A stretch of DNA of 64,000 nt from Dryococelus australis (lineage: Eukaryota > Arthropoda > Insecta > Phasmatodea > Phasmatidae), in contig CM056997.1 of NCBI GenBank assembly GCA_029891345.1, forward strand, positions 219,250,712 to 219,314,711, read 5' to 3'. Positions 35,780-47,954 of the stretch are shown here, in pieces (position 1 is the first letter of the stretch; each line of letters starts with the position of its first letter). Under the pieces are notes generated by a model. The model was not told the DNA's origin. It worked only from the letters and a program-made list of their open reading frames with translations, and made no database searches. The translations under genes and the position numbers were made by a program.

Positions 35780-37870
35780 AAGCATGTACATTTAAGTATT
35801 TAGACCGAAAACAACTAATGATTCTAAACTTCCAGCCCAAATATCAAAATGTGAGGGGCTCATGAATTGGAATGAATAATTAAAACATAATTTGAAATAT
35901 TGCACCTTTCCAATGAAACCAATCCCATTTGGGAATTTGTTTGGTAATAGATTTGAATTTTTCAAGTGTTATTCCAATTACTTCAATTTTACCCAGATTT
36001 AGATTTCCATGGTTCCATCGGGTTTTGGTAAGTGATGTTCAGTCAAAGATTTTATGAGAAAGTGAGCATCATAGTTTTGCAGCTTATGAAAAACAGCAAC
36101 AAGTTATCTTTTGTGCAGTCTGAATTTTAAGTTTCACTTATAAAGTTCACGATCTCTGATTTCGCCCGTTAAATAGTCATGATCAACCACAAAAGGATTT
36201 GTACCGAACAGTTCCTTACAAATGTGACAACATGTTTAGGCCGCCAACCTAGCTTATCAGCAGGCGTTTTTGGCTTCATCGGAACAATTACACTGTAGAT
36301 TCCTGCAACACACTTTGTAGTTTCAACTAAATTATCTACTAATTGGTACATACAATAAGCACCCACAAACTCAAAATAGTTAGATAAACTTGGATTGTAT
36401 GAGCAAATCAACAAAATGTTACAGGCATATGGAACATGTTGGTTGATGATAGTTGTATTACTCATTTCATCATTAGATAAGCAAGTGGACAGGAGCTTCA
36501 GGCAAGTTTCAACATTGCAACAGGCAACTAAACCCAATCTCTCCTGTTTGCTGTAATCTTTAAATTCCAAGTACTTGTCGTTCTCAGTAGGGAAAGTATT
36601 CCGAACAGCATTTTGTTTCTGGCAAAGAATAGTGTGACTCACGAGTTTCTGCTTAGTTCTGAAATACTGAAGACAATGATCATAAACAAATTTCTTATCA
36701 ATTTATTTACTCAGCTGAATACCAACCAGCCATGAAAAATTTATAATACAGAGAAAATGCCAATAAGCTGCATTTCCACTCACATGAATCACCAAAATAT
36801 TCACATGTTTGTCATAATGTACAGGAGAAATATGCATGGGTATGACAATTCCACCCTTTTCGCAAGTTTCGTCAATTATATTGCTATCTTTATCTACCAT
36901 GCAGTAGACATTGATAGAAATAGAATTGTTCACCCCGAACTTACAAATATCCTGTATGACTAAAGTTGCTGATAAACCTTCAGTATTCAAAACCTGGTGA
37001 GGTTTTGGATATGAAGAAGTTCTCTTGACATGTCGTGTGGCAGTTTACAAAGATGCTATTATGGCGTAGTGGAAACACATTCACTCCGGGCAGTGTACAT
37101 CGACACAATCAAGACAATTGGCAACAAACTTGGGTAATTTAGTGTGCGCAGCACCAATGGTGAACAGCCTGAGTTGAGACACATGTACATCCATGTATGT
37201 TAACACTTTGCAAACTCCAGCCAGATCCATGTGCACTAAACTCCTAAAGTGCATTAGTTAAATAAGGTACGATGTAATCATCATAGATTAAACCCACATC
37301 ATATGAGTGAAGGACAGGGTGGGCTCTGCTTTGAAAATAGAAGCATTCCATAGCACCTCCTTCCAGCATGAGGGATTTCAAGTTGTTACCAACTATGGTA
37401 ACTCAAATTCAAACTGGCCGGTGTGATGCCAAAATTAAATTAATAGAGACAAAATTAGAAAAGTCTGCATCACTGTTAAGCCTATCATTAACTATCTGCG
37501 CATCATTTAGTCTGCCTGCGAACACTGTAGCCAATATCTCGTATGTCAGGTCTGGTAAAGGCTCTGCTGAGGCTGCGGACTCGGAAAATTAATTATTTTG
37601 CAGCTTCCTAGATGAAATATATCTAATTGACACCAAATTCTCTTGTGAAACCTTTTCTTGTTTGGGGAAAGTGGACATGTTTCTACCATTTGTTGTTGAC
37701 GATGTCTCTGTAAGTGACTCCATGCTCGAATCGCTTAAGTATATATCATCCTCCAAGAGATTAACTTATGTCTTCTTAGGAGATGGGATATTGTCTCGAC
37801 AGCTTGCAGTAGACTGTCTTTCCATCTGCAATTCACTATCTGAATCACTTATGTAATGGTCTTCAAACAA
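35780..37870 (-). pseudogene. Polinton/Maverick-type family B DNA polymerase, N-terminal part (broken)
   Basis: These polymerases are protein-primed and copy large self-synthesising elements. The minus strand first reads an acidic, serine-rich region (37870-37400; SDSDSELQMERQ, EDDIYLSDSSMES). It then has KLPKFVANCLDC near 37130, FHYAIIASL near 37050, and ISINVYCM and SPVHYDKHVNIL in frame 36703-36990. A single TAA at 36703 separates this from a C2H2-like finger (YDHCLQYF with LVSHTILC) and frame 36169-36642 (YLEFKDYSKQERLG, HVPYACNI). Past more breaks, VAVFHKLQNYDAHF near 36075 matches the exonuclease block that precedes the polymerase domain. The catalytic polymerase half was not found. The first finger cysteine is tyrosine. 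Confidence 0.7.
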
Positions 37871-38845
37871 GCTGTGAATACTTTGCCATTTATGCTCACT
37901 AATTTTAACTAACTAAATTTTTTTTAGTTTCCATGATATAAGAGTTACAACACCAAAATAAATAATTTCTAAGTGCTTCACTGTTCCAAAAACAGTGAAA
38001 AAGAACCCCACTTAATTCACTTACCTGTAAATTGAATATGTGTTACTAACATAAAGGACTAAATTATTTACTATTGCAAATAAATTTATTTGTGAGGGAG
38101 GGAAGTTCTGTTTGTTTGGGAAAGGCAGAAGCACGAACTATGTGGTTACAAAATATACCAGGGACAAGGTTTTCTAAACCCTCGTGGACAAAGTCAAGTA
38201 GTGGGCGGCCAAGAATCGAGTGCATGGGGAGCGGGTGAGAGTTAGGCTACAAGAGCTGAAGTGAAGGACACAATTTGCGGAATGGAGGGAGCAGACGAGT
38301 GTTTGGGCTGCATATTGGGCAGGAGCTGTGTACAAGGCTGGTGAGAGATTGAAAAATGTTTCAGAAAGCGTTGCAATCCATAATGAGCACCAGCATCTGG
38401 CCATGCTCCTCTTCCCTGTTTGCTTCCATCTGCCCGACAATTCCATTCCCTTGCTAGCACTCATTGCGAAGACCCTGCAGTCGCCTACGCGCATGTACAG
38501 TCAGGGGGAGAAGGTCGCCATGTCCCCTTCACCCCGACCATCCAAATACTTCACTCTGCAACGTAAATTGCCATCCCGGAGCTCACTGTGCTTCCTGACC
38601 TGGTTTGCCTAGTCTATCTTTCACAACATTTTCATTTGGAGCAAGCTGAATGTTTTCACAACATTGCAATGAAATTTAAACTCACGCTATTGAATTGCAT
38701 TTTAAGCCCAATGATTGATTTATTTTGACTAGCAAAAACTATTAGTAAAAAATTTTACATCTTAAATGCACATTTTAAAATAATGTGAATTACTCGACAC
38801 CATCAAAAATAAAACTGGTGGAAACCTAAAAATTAAACTAGTGTA

Positions 38846-38960
38846 TACTGTCAAATTTATTTTACACTGTCAAGTAATAAACTAGTGTATTTTATCAAAC
38901 ATTTTTTACACTGTCAAAAATAAAACTTATGTACACTGTAAAAATACTTTACAAAGTTAA
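38846..38960 (+). repeat. About 44-bp tandem repeat, two to three copies
   Basis: AAACTAGTGTATACTGTCAA is followed by TTTTACACTGTCAA and then repeats with changes (ACTAGTGTATTTTATCAA, ACTTATGTACACTGTAAA). The copies are diverged. Confidence 0.6.
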
Positions 38961-39442
38961 AACATTTTTACAAATTTTAATAATGATTTTCACATTAACA
39001 TTTAAGCAAGGTAGTAACGCTTTTTATTAATAATAGTAACTAAACAAGCACTATTAAACTAAACATTTAAGACATTTACCTAGTAAAATTTACTTAAATT
39101 TTAAAATGTTTCCAAAAATTACTTAAAACTACTCAACTCTCAATCTACTCACAATTATAGAACAACCAACCTATAATGAATTATAGCAAACTTCCCCACA
39201 CACACTGAAAACCTCGCAGTTACCTAAGACCTTTGAAAATGAAATCTCTTAAAACTACTTACAATCTAAAAAAATGGATGTGCCCAAACCACACCATCAC
39301 ACACATCAAGAACATTTCATTTGTTAGAACTACTCATGGTACATTTATCCAACACACAGACATCCTTCTCCAGACAGCTTACACAGAACCAACTTGGGAG
39401 CTCAGGTTATGAATCTCCTGGATACACGAGGTGTAACAAGAG

Positions 39443-39492
39443 TAGTTATCCCTTATTTTACCCAATCTAGTTATCCCTTATTTTACCCAATC
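39443..39492 (+). repeat. Perfect 25-bp tandem duplication
   Basis: The 25-bp unit beginning TAGTTATCCCTTATTTTACC occurs twice in a row with no mismatch. Confidence 0.95.
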
Positions 39493-41017
39493 CACAATTC
39501 ACACTCATCATACACATAACCACCCAACCATAAAAATCTCTTAAACCAGAAAAATTACTAAAAAAAATAAGCTAAATAAACATATATGGTAAATATCATT
39601 CAGTTTGTTAAAAGTTATAATGATTTGTTAAGAACGTTAATGATTTTAAGAAAAGGTTGTACAAATTGTTTAATGATATGTAACCATTTTAAGCAAATAT
39701 CATTAAAATTCTAAAACATGAAATGATTTGTTTATAGAGTTACTAACAGATTAAATGAATGTGTAAAAGCAGTCAAAATGAAATATTTGTTAAGAAAATT
39801 TTAATCAATTTCTTAAAAGTTTGAACAATTTGCAAACAAAAGTTTAACAAAATTTTAAAAATACCATTAAAATTGTAAAGACCTTTTTAAAAATATTTAC
39901 AACTTAATAAAATTTAATTAAAATTGTTAAACGTTGAAAAAATTAGCTAAAAAATTTTAACAAAATTTGTACACTTTCATTCGAATACTAACGACTTGTT
40001 AGTTAGGTTTAACACCTTAATAAATGATTAAACGATTTGAAGAAAAAATTCTAAAACTTGATACTACTTGGTAAAAAAAGTTGCTAGTAGATTACACAAA
40101 TTTATGAAAACGCAATAAAATATCCTAAAAGTTTTAACAACATACCGCAAAAGAATTAAAAATCCTAAACTTTTTTTATTCATTTACATAAAGTCTAGTA
40201 GTGAAACTGGTGTTTGTTGAAGGATGCCTGAACCCATGTCTGACAATACAAGGTCTGAGTGGTACCCTGCTCTGCCATGTGTGTGCAGGACTCCATGCTC
40301 TGGAAGGAGGCCATATTCCCCAGCGAGTGGTAAGCTAGCAGTGTGGCTAAAGTGAGAGGTTCTTTGACCCTACAACCCCATTGTGGAAGAAATAGGCAGA
40401 GATAGGCTAATGGATGGTGGCTGGTGTCACCGATCAAATCGACTGCAGGCAGCAGCTATCAGCAGCACAAACCAGTTCACAGGATGTACGACTCTCTTGC
40501 ACACTGGAGAGGAGTCGTTGACCCCATGAAGTCAGAGCAACAAATGCTGAGCTGCGGGTGGGAGCCCCTATTTATAACCCCACCACTCACCCTTCTTGTA
40601 AAATTTTTATTGTGTAATGCACTTTCAAATATATATAAAACGAAACTTACATATTTGAAACATTTTAAAGTAATTTGAACCAAATTCAACACAATTAAGG
40701 AATTAAGCTAATTTTCTGAATTTTAGCATTTATATGTTGGAATTTAACGTGGAATACGTGTATTTATTCGGTTTTAAGTGATTAAATTTGAATTAGAATC
40801 TCATTTAACGAATTATTATACTAACAATTGTAATTCCAATACAAGTTATTTTGCAATATGAATTGTTTGTAACCAGAATATTTTACTTCGCTTCAACACC
40901 GTTTACATTCTCTCATGTACACGAACAAGCGAATATTAAGCTATTGTATATTTTTGATTACGTGATTCATTCAATATCCCTTTAATGATTATAATCTTTC
41001 AATTATACATTACCAAA

Positions 41018-41172
41018 CTGGGATTCGAACCCAGAAAGTATCTAATAGTAACCATACCTTACCCGGGACTCGAAGCCAGAAACTAACTAATTTTAACCAT
41101 TCCTTACCCAGGACTCGAAGCCAGAAACCTATTTATATTAACTATGCATTATCCAGGATTCAAACCCAGAGC
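41018..41172 (-). repeat. Four tandem units of about 45 bp, each with a tRNA T-arm-like core
   Basis: On the minus strand the first unit holds a perfect B box inside a paired T arm (CTGGGTTCGAATCCCAG). The other three hold TGGCTTCGAGTCC twice and GGGTTTGAATCC. Plus-strand spacers such as AACTAACTAATTTTAACCAT and TCTAATAGTAACCATACCTT are related. No A box or acceptor stem was found, so these are not tRNAs. They look like a tandemly amplified 3' tRNA-like or SINE segment. Confidence 0.65.
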
Positions 41173-42079
41173 CTCGAAATAATGCATAATCTTATTACTT
41201 TATGGAGGCTGGCAAAATAATAAACTCTTTTTTGTGTATTTTTGTTTGTGTTGCAACATATTATGATGTTTTTCAGCATACATATTTGCCAGAAGACAAG
41301 TTCAAATACCTTAAGTTAAATAGCATTTTTGGTGAACTATTAGTTTGCTTGTTATCTGATTTATTTTTTCCTCTGGTTTTTTTTCATTACAACACCCATA
41401 TGACTTAATGCCTCATAGTTTGATAGAAACTAAACATTATTTATTACAAAATCTCTATGTTGAAACAATTTTATCATTTAATAATTATTCTCTTAGGAAA
41501 ACAAACATCTTTTATATTAAAAGGGATTGGTTAAAGAAAAGTGCGAAATGGATTCACTTTACAAGATAAATCTATTGACAAAATATATACACCATTTTAA
41601 CACTGTCAATTATAGATTATTCCAAAAAATGCACAGGTACAGGATGTCATAAAACATTGAACAATTTATCAAATCATTTTGACAAAACTAAGTAGGTATA
41701 GGATGTTCCAAAACACACAAGCAAGTATGATTGCTCGAAAACATACACAAGTATCTACAGGTGGCATGCCACAGGAAGTAGTTAATTATTGGTCATTGAT
41801 GCATGCATAATGTTGCTCGTTGTTACATTGTTCTGTCCAAACTGTAGTAAGAGAACAGCAACTACATTCCTTCTGCATGATGTATTTTATTTTCTTGCAG
41901 GAAGTATGTTTCATGATGTGGGTACTTTGAGCTTCAGATGCTAGTTGATCCTCACTGCAAGGTAGATTACTATCAGGAAGTAAATTATATAAAGGACAAG
42001 AACTTCACCCATAACAAACGTCGAAAACTTTTAAAGTATAATCAGGACTGATTAACGAGAAATGTCAATGTTCATCTCC

Positions 42080-42260
42080 ATTGCCCATCTGTATCTGTAG
42101 GTTACTATCTTCATCTTGAATTCGAAGCCACACTCGCCTGTATCCTGGAATAACACTGGCATAAGGAAGTGAAGAGCAGAACCTCTCCATCATTTCTGAA
42201 GCTCTGGTGTATGATGCTCTCTCTTTATATAGTCAGATTTTCTTCCAGTTCGTGAAAATA
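42080..42260 (-). pseudogene. Unrecognised protein remnant, copy 1 of a shared motif
   Basis: The minus strand reads PYASVIPGYRRVWLRIQDED followed by SNLQIQMGNGDEH and a stop. Upstream in the same frame are two or three stops and YKERASYTRASEMMERF. The Y-A-S-V..GY-[RK]-RVW motif recurs at 42490-42690. An RVW.R.QD.D.N-like stretch is reminiscent of proteins annotated in Polinton-like elements, but that is memory and not proof. Confidence 0.35.
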
Positions 42261-42489
42261 TTAGTTCAACAACAACTTCGTTATGTCGAATTTACAACCA
42301 CAAATGTTTCTCTGCCTAACCTCACAGTCCCACATACCACAAGGCGATATTTTAATTAGGCGACTGCCTTGCACTTGCATGATATGTTGTTTGAAATTAC
42401 ATGTTTCAGTCTATAAGGTGGGATTGTCGTAAAATTCTCTGCTCAGTTTATATTATATTTGTCTATGTCCTGGTTCTTTGGTTATTTCC

Positions 42490-42690
42490 TAACTTCTAGT
42501 TATATAACATAGGTCCCAAGAAGAACAGGGCAGTTCAATGTCGGGCCGCATGTTAAAAACCGAACAGAAGTATGTGTTGTTTATAGACTTGAACCACACT
42601 CTCTTATATCCTGAAGTAACACTAGCGTACATCTTTTCAGGTTCGAAGATCCCCATTTCAAAGTCTTATGTAGGTATGAATATGGAACAA
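42490..42690 (-). pseudogene. Unrecognised protein remnant, copy 2 of a shared motif
   Basis: From an ATG near 42655 the minus strand reads MGIFEPEKMYASVTSGYKRV, then WFKSINN and NMRPDIELPCSSWD before a stop, about 55 residues. It shares the YASV..GY.RVW core with the remnant 475 bp downstream, so the two could be a duplicated domain or gene. No signal peptide or known domain is seen. Confidence 0.35.
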
Positions 42691-42824
42691 ACAATTTTTT
42701 ATAATTAATATCTTTACACGTAGGTAGGATGATGATAGAAATATTCTCTTAAAGCGTTGCTTTTGCATTTCCAACAGAACAATTTGTCTCACAGTGAGTA
42801 GTGTTATATCATTTGACTATTGAA

Positions 42825-43240
42825 TTAATATTCGAACAGTCGTAATATCTTCTGATATTTATGACTTCTGCATTGGTTAAAATTTTTTAAATTTCCTTCT
42901 GCATTTTTCGTAGTACATAAACTGGATAGTCTTCTAGGAGTGCATCGTTCAGATATTAAAAAACACTCTTTGTAAGCTATGACACCAGAATGCCATTTTA
43001 GGTCACATATCTCGTAATTCTGGTTCCAGAAAATTATTTTCACTTCAGTTTTTAAACTATACTAAGGTCTGAGAGATTTAAAGCTTAACACTTTTGTGTC
43101 ATTAGCATCAATTGCATAACACATTGCACGTTCTTTAATTACAAAGGAGTAGTCTTGGTAGTTTTTAATACCCTGCATGTAGCACATCATTTTTGCATAA
43201 TTTCTTTTTATGCTCTCAAATTATACAGTATGTACAAAAA
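42825..43240 (-). pseudogene. Unrecognised coding remnant
   Basis: One minus-strand frame is open for about 125 codons with a single TAG: NYAKMMCYMQGIKNYQDYSF, then VIKERAMCYAIDANDTKV, the stop, then IIFWNQNYEICDLKWHSG and CTPRRLSSLCTT to a TAA at 42825. Open length in AT-rich DNA and good amino-acid mix suggest former coding sequence. I do not recognise the family. It may continue the protein remnant at 43260-43780 after a frameshift. Confidence 0.4.
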
Positions 43241-43259
43241 GTTTCAACTCATTTTATTT

Positions 43260-43780
43260 ATAAGATTACAGCGCTCACCTCGGAATCCACTTCATCGAGT
43301 CCGGAATCGTATATCACTACATCTGGAATAATTCTAGCTACAGGTAGCTGCTCAAGTCTTTACGATGTACAATCAATTCGCATATGCAGTAAGTTATCAT
43401 CATCAGCAAAGGCATACATGGTGTAAGGGCAGTCTTCACACGGAAGATATGATATGATATCCTCATCAGCTGTTAAATGTTCAGCAAGTGACGGATATAA
43501 TAGCTTTATTTTGCGCCCCACAAAAGAAATTGTTTGGCAGCACTCGCAATTAAGAACAGTCTAAACACAATAACGTTTGCATCTTTCCATACGCCAGAAT
43601 CGTATTGAATACTTCAACACATTCAGCATCACAATTGTCATAGCAGTGACGTTGATGCTTTGTACCTGTTGCAGGCTGATTCAGAGAGAGATATAATCCC
43701 CTGTAGATACTGCATTGTAGATCTAGATCATGTATTGGGAGTTTGGAGATGTAATAGATGCTTGACGTTGTTGTAGACAT
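43260..43780 (-). pseudogene. Unrecognised cysteine-containing coding remnant
   Basis: Frame 43550-43780 ends with HCYDNCDAECVEV and LLCLDCS. A neighbouring frame takes over at once with NCECCQTISFVGRKIKLLYP, SLAEHLTADEDIISYLPCED, CPYTMYAFADDDNLLHMRID and, after a stop, VARIIPDVVIYDSGLDEVDSEVS. About 165 codons of coherent sequence are split by one frameshift and one stop. Paired cysteines (CxxC, CxCC, CxxC) could bind zinc. No family assignment. It lies 5.4 kb from the polymerase remnant on the same strand, so it might be cargo of the same Polinton-like element. Confidence 0.4.
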
Positions 43781-43799
43781 GATGGAGGCCTGGCATTGT

Positions 43800-46700
43800 T
43801 CTCAGTGTGGATGCTTGGAGTTGTAGTAGATGTGATGGATGCCTAAGTCTTTCTACTGCTAATGCAAATCACATGCATGCACACAAACTGACCTTGGCAG
43901 TTGACGACTAAACACTGAGAAAAAAATTAATTTATTCCTCCTTGTATAGTAAGCAGATTTAAAATGTCTGCCATTTTCCTTTAAATTTGCTTAAATTAGG
44001 AGTTTTTAGAAACTAAGATGAAATATTGTGGAATCTGAGATATTTCAGCTTTGATAGAAGTAATTTGAAGCTGTATTCGTGGTATTTGATTAATATCGAG
44101 TCGAAGAAGTAGCATTTTTAAATAAACTAAGTTCAAATATATACATTTTATGGTAGATGTCGCAACTAAAAAATATAGGCTGGGAAACTTATAGAGAAAT
44201 CAAAACATGAAATACGCACAAATATTTAAAAACAGTTTCAATATGAATGTTTTCTCTGCTATACAAATAAACATAAAACAATATATTGAGGTTAAAAAAA
44301 TTTAGTTTTGAACAAGTTTGTTTTAACGTGAGTTAGTTTAAATCGAAAGACGGGTGTTTGAAAAAAGATTGGTGTTTTTTCAATGTTTAAAATTTACTAA
44401 GTGAAAATAGCTCTTGTAGTTAGTTGTAGTTCCATGGATCTGTTTAAACTTAAAATTAATAAGTTTGCTGGAAAACAGCATAAAGTTTGCATGATTTAAA
44501 ATTGAAATATCTTGGATTATAATATAAAATTTCTAGAAAAGTTAAACATGGGTGTTATCTTGATGGTCTTAATGAAACTTAATTTCAACTTCATGGATAT
44601 AAATTCCATCGGTGGGATTTTGGTAGCAAAATTTTATTTTGCTGGAAGTAATTTTTGCCTTTGTGTCTCGAAAAGTAGGAGGTAGCTTCCTTTCTGGATA
44701 AGTCAACGGTCAAGCGAAAGTGAAAGTTGGTTGAGCAGAGGGCGGAGGGGAGCTAGCCAGGCAGGTTCAGTTCAAAATTCGCTGGTCCGAGGGGTGTCTG
44801 GCAGTTGGAGAGACTCCAACGTGGTGCACAAAGACGCATTCTGGGTTCGGGAGTTGTCTAGCCGAGGCAGCCCTCATCTCGGAAGAACGTGTGCTTTTGG
44901 TTAGGGGTTGGAGGGGACGGGGGAATGTAGCGGTAAGCAGGTTTTGCGGATTGCGGCATTGGATCGATAGTGGGTGCAAGTAACCTGTGGTCTTGGACAA
45001 AGGCACTTTCTGGGCTGGAGGGCGAGGGGAATGCATCGCCGAAGACGCAGTCTGGTGTAATGGAGGAGTGAGGAGGGGATGCAGACAGGAGCGATGTGAA
45101 CACTTCTCGCTGACCAGCACCATTTTTAGTTTAACGCCAACCCATATCCTGAATACACGCATACATCGCTCTCTCCTCTGAAACACCTCTTCACAGGGCG
45201 GGTCAATGGCTGGTGGGGTCCCGTGAGATTATCGAAGGGGTAGCAGAGCCTAGGCCAGTGGGGTTCACCTAATGTTAAGTTATAGTATCTTCTCCGAGCT
45301 TCAGCTATCATTCACAGTCTTCGTAAAATATGGTGTGAAATATTTTTATAAGTTCTAATTTATTGGGAAAAATTTTTTTCGTGTGTTAAGCCAATATAGT
45401 GCGTTCATTATTTTATAAGTGTTTACCATCTCAAGTATGTTTCTGAGATCGGTCAACGATATATGATGGAATTTTCAACCATTGTTTCGATAATAAGTGC
45501 GGTGAATTTCCCAGACTTACTGGAAATTTGTTTCAACCTTATTTGGCTCGATGTAGTACGGCCGTTATTTTAAATAAATTTTCTTCAAGGAAGTTTGGTT
45601 ACTTGTTAAAATATATACTAAGTTTCTATAAGGTGTTGCAGGGTTATGCTTTGTAGGATTAAGTCTTTCTTCTTCACACCATCCGAGTCTCCTTACACTT
45701 CGACAGAAATTGTGTTAAAAGTGAATTATTCTTACAATAGTGAAATTTAATTTTCCCAGGGAAGTGAAACTTGCATAAAAAAATTTGGGTAAGTTAATTT
45801 TTTTAATTTCATGTGAAAAGTTTAGGAAGACATGATTAAAATGTTTGCGAGTAATAACTCATTAACAGTAGGGAAATAGGTTTTGTAATTCGTTAAGTGA
45901 GTCGTATTTAGAGTTTATGCCATAATTTCAACTCGGCCACAAACTCCACATCTCATTCCTTGACATTTCATAGCGTGTTTTTTTATTCAAATAGTGTACT
46001 ATATATATCGATTTCTTGATTTATTTTTAAATACCAGGAAAGTTACCTAGTTATTGTTCTCTCATCCGTTACATAAATGGTTCAATTTGTTTGGAAACAC
46101 TCATTTTATATTTAGACATATTCACATCTCTTTTAGTTCATTTCTGAGTTTTTCAGCTCAGTCTTTAATGAAATGTAGGCAGACGCACACAAAGGTTCTG
46201 TTTGCTTTCAACATCTCGTTCAGCTTATAAGTCGACATACGTGGTATATTCAAGTCACTGCTACAGCGACCTCCCGAGCGAATGGATGTATATTAATATC
46301 ACTGTTTGTTAAACGCGACTCTCGATAGCATTTTCTTTTTTATACGTGTTAATAAATTAATTTCTTTTAACATATGGATTCCATTTCAGATGTACACCTA
46401 CGAGTTTTAACTACGGGATTGGCGGTAGGTCGCCTGCCAAGCGGTACTCGAAACAGCTTATAGGAGTCCGCAAATCCTATACTGCCCTCATTCATTCACC
46501 AGTCTCACAGGCAGACGGGCGTGTTTTAGAAATCATGTAAGGTACATGTAGAATTCTGAGGCTTGTTATGGTTTTTGCGAAGGCTGCCGTTTCATTTATA
46601 CAATCATAGGGAGATTTTTGCTTCGTTGTAGCTCGTTACTTGATTTTCTTTATGACACCTCGAGACTCACGTAGTTGTGTTCGTTATACTTCTCTCGTGA

Positions 46701-47954
46701 TATTTATTTATATTGACGCGTAGAACTAGTTTGAAATATATTACGGTTATTTTCGTTTAAAGACTCCGAAATTTCTCTCGTGTATTACGTAAGCGCAGTT
46801 ATTCACTCGGAATAATGATATCTTTTAAAGTTGCCTATCTCCCAACACCATCTACGAAACACAAAAAACACTTATGACACTCTTGCACAAGAGGACTTAC
46901 CAGAGCCGCTCCCCACCCCAAAAAAAGAAATAAAGAAAGATAATAAATAACTATATACTTATCACAACAATTTTGATTGTATATTCCATTAAGTTAATTG
47001 GATCAATCAATCAATGTTTCGTACCATTTTATTCAATGGGAATTAAAAATTCGATCTAATTAAGGTCGTATTAAGGATTAACCCTTTCGATATTAATTTG
47101 AAATCAAAGGGTTAATCCTATTAGTCAAAATTGGGGTGAAATTTTACGCCCCTCTTACTCCAGTGCCCAATGATCTTCCCTGTGGGTAACTGCCTCCTAA
47201 ACCACGCTTCTACTCCATGTTATAATTGGTTCGTATCAATGTTCATCGAACACAAAGCCTATATCTGATTGATGGTGATATCGAAATAAGTTTATTTTCA
47301 GTTTAAGTACCTCATTCATCAAAACATATTCATTGCAATAGCAGAAACAAAATTATTTTTGGGATGAAAGGGGAAATACTTTTGTGTCTTATTTTCAAAG
47401 TTTTTTTAATTTCCTGCTTTGCAGAAAGACAGAAACTTACTGGTAAAATATAAATACGTTCATAACTTTTACAGCTATCTGATAACACATCATAAAATTA
47501 AGCACAAAAATATTAAACAACTCGTAAAAAATTTAAAAAAATGAGGCAAAGCCGAGCCTTGAAGAGTACATACATGAGCTGGACTTGTTTTTGCTTTCTA
47601 TTCACAGCGATACTAGTCACATCGCTCCTACGCGCAAGAAGTTGAACCAGCGCCACTAGCTGTGCTTCTGCTCTCACGTTTCCCTCTGAAAATTAGATTT
47701 GTAACAGTGGGACTTCATTGCACCCGATTGTGTTTTCTTTATTCGTTCTCTCTATAAATACATTTATACGAAAATAAAAACCAAACTCTACTGGTTTGTA
47801 TGTTTGCTTTTTATTTTACCTGGCTAAAAGTGGTATCCCATGGATTATTTATTTCTGAGATACGCGTAAGCCCAGAAGCCACTCGTATACAGAACTAGCA
47901 ACACGCACTCGCTTCGCTCAAGTTTATCGAGTTATTGAAATGCATAACAATGTA
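43800..47954. other. AT-rich DNA with one GC-richer island
   Basis: The island at 44690-45310 has frames open on both strands (minus 44767-45186 and 44858-45103, plus 44987-45181) and no domain I recognise. It could be a promoter region, an LTR or a repeat. Elsewhere the DNA is AT-rich. A strong inverted repeat at 47074-47119 is listed separately. Confidence 0.4.
47074..47119. repeat. 14-bp perfect inverted repeat (hairpin)
   Basis: AGGATTAACCCTTT (47074-47087) pairs perfectly with AAAGGGTTAATCCT (47106-47119) across an 18-base loop. Pairing can extend a few bases into the loop with one bulge. No flanking element was identified. Confidence 0.85.

Larger units (their letters stand above)
37871..42075. 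other. AT-rich DNA with two GC-richer islands and small repeats
   Basis: GC-richer islands lie at about 38180-38620 and 40190-40580. Each is open on both strands with no domain I recognise, and they do not resemble each other. The latter ends with a CTATTTATAACC word that could be a TATA-like element. The remainder (38640-40180 and 41180-42075) is strongly AT-rich and featureless except for the repeats listed separately. Confidence 0.4.

Noticed and set aside
37368-37856. Two plus-strand genes (74 and 64 residues)
   Set aside because: The minus strand of the same bases reads a longer coherent acidic region that fits upstream of the polymerase remnant.
41018-41172. Cluster of tRNA genes
   Set aside because: Units are only about 45 bp and lack the 5' half, the anticodon arm and acceptor stems.
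44767-45186. 139-residue proline/serine-rich minus-strand gene
   Set aside because: Both strands are open, no domain is visible and the composition follows the GC-richer island.
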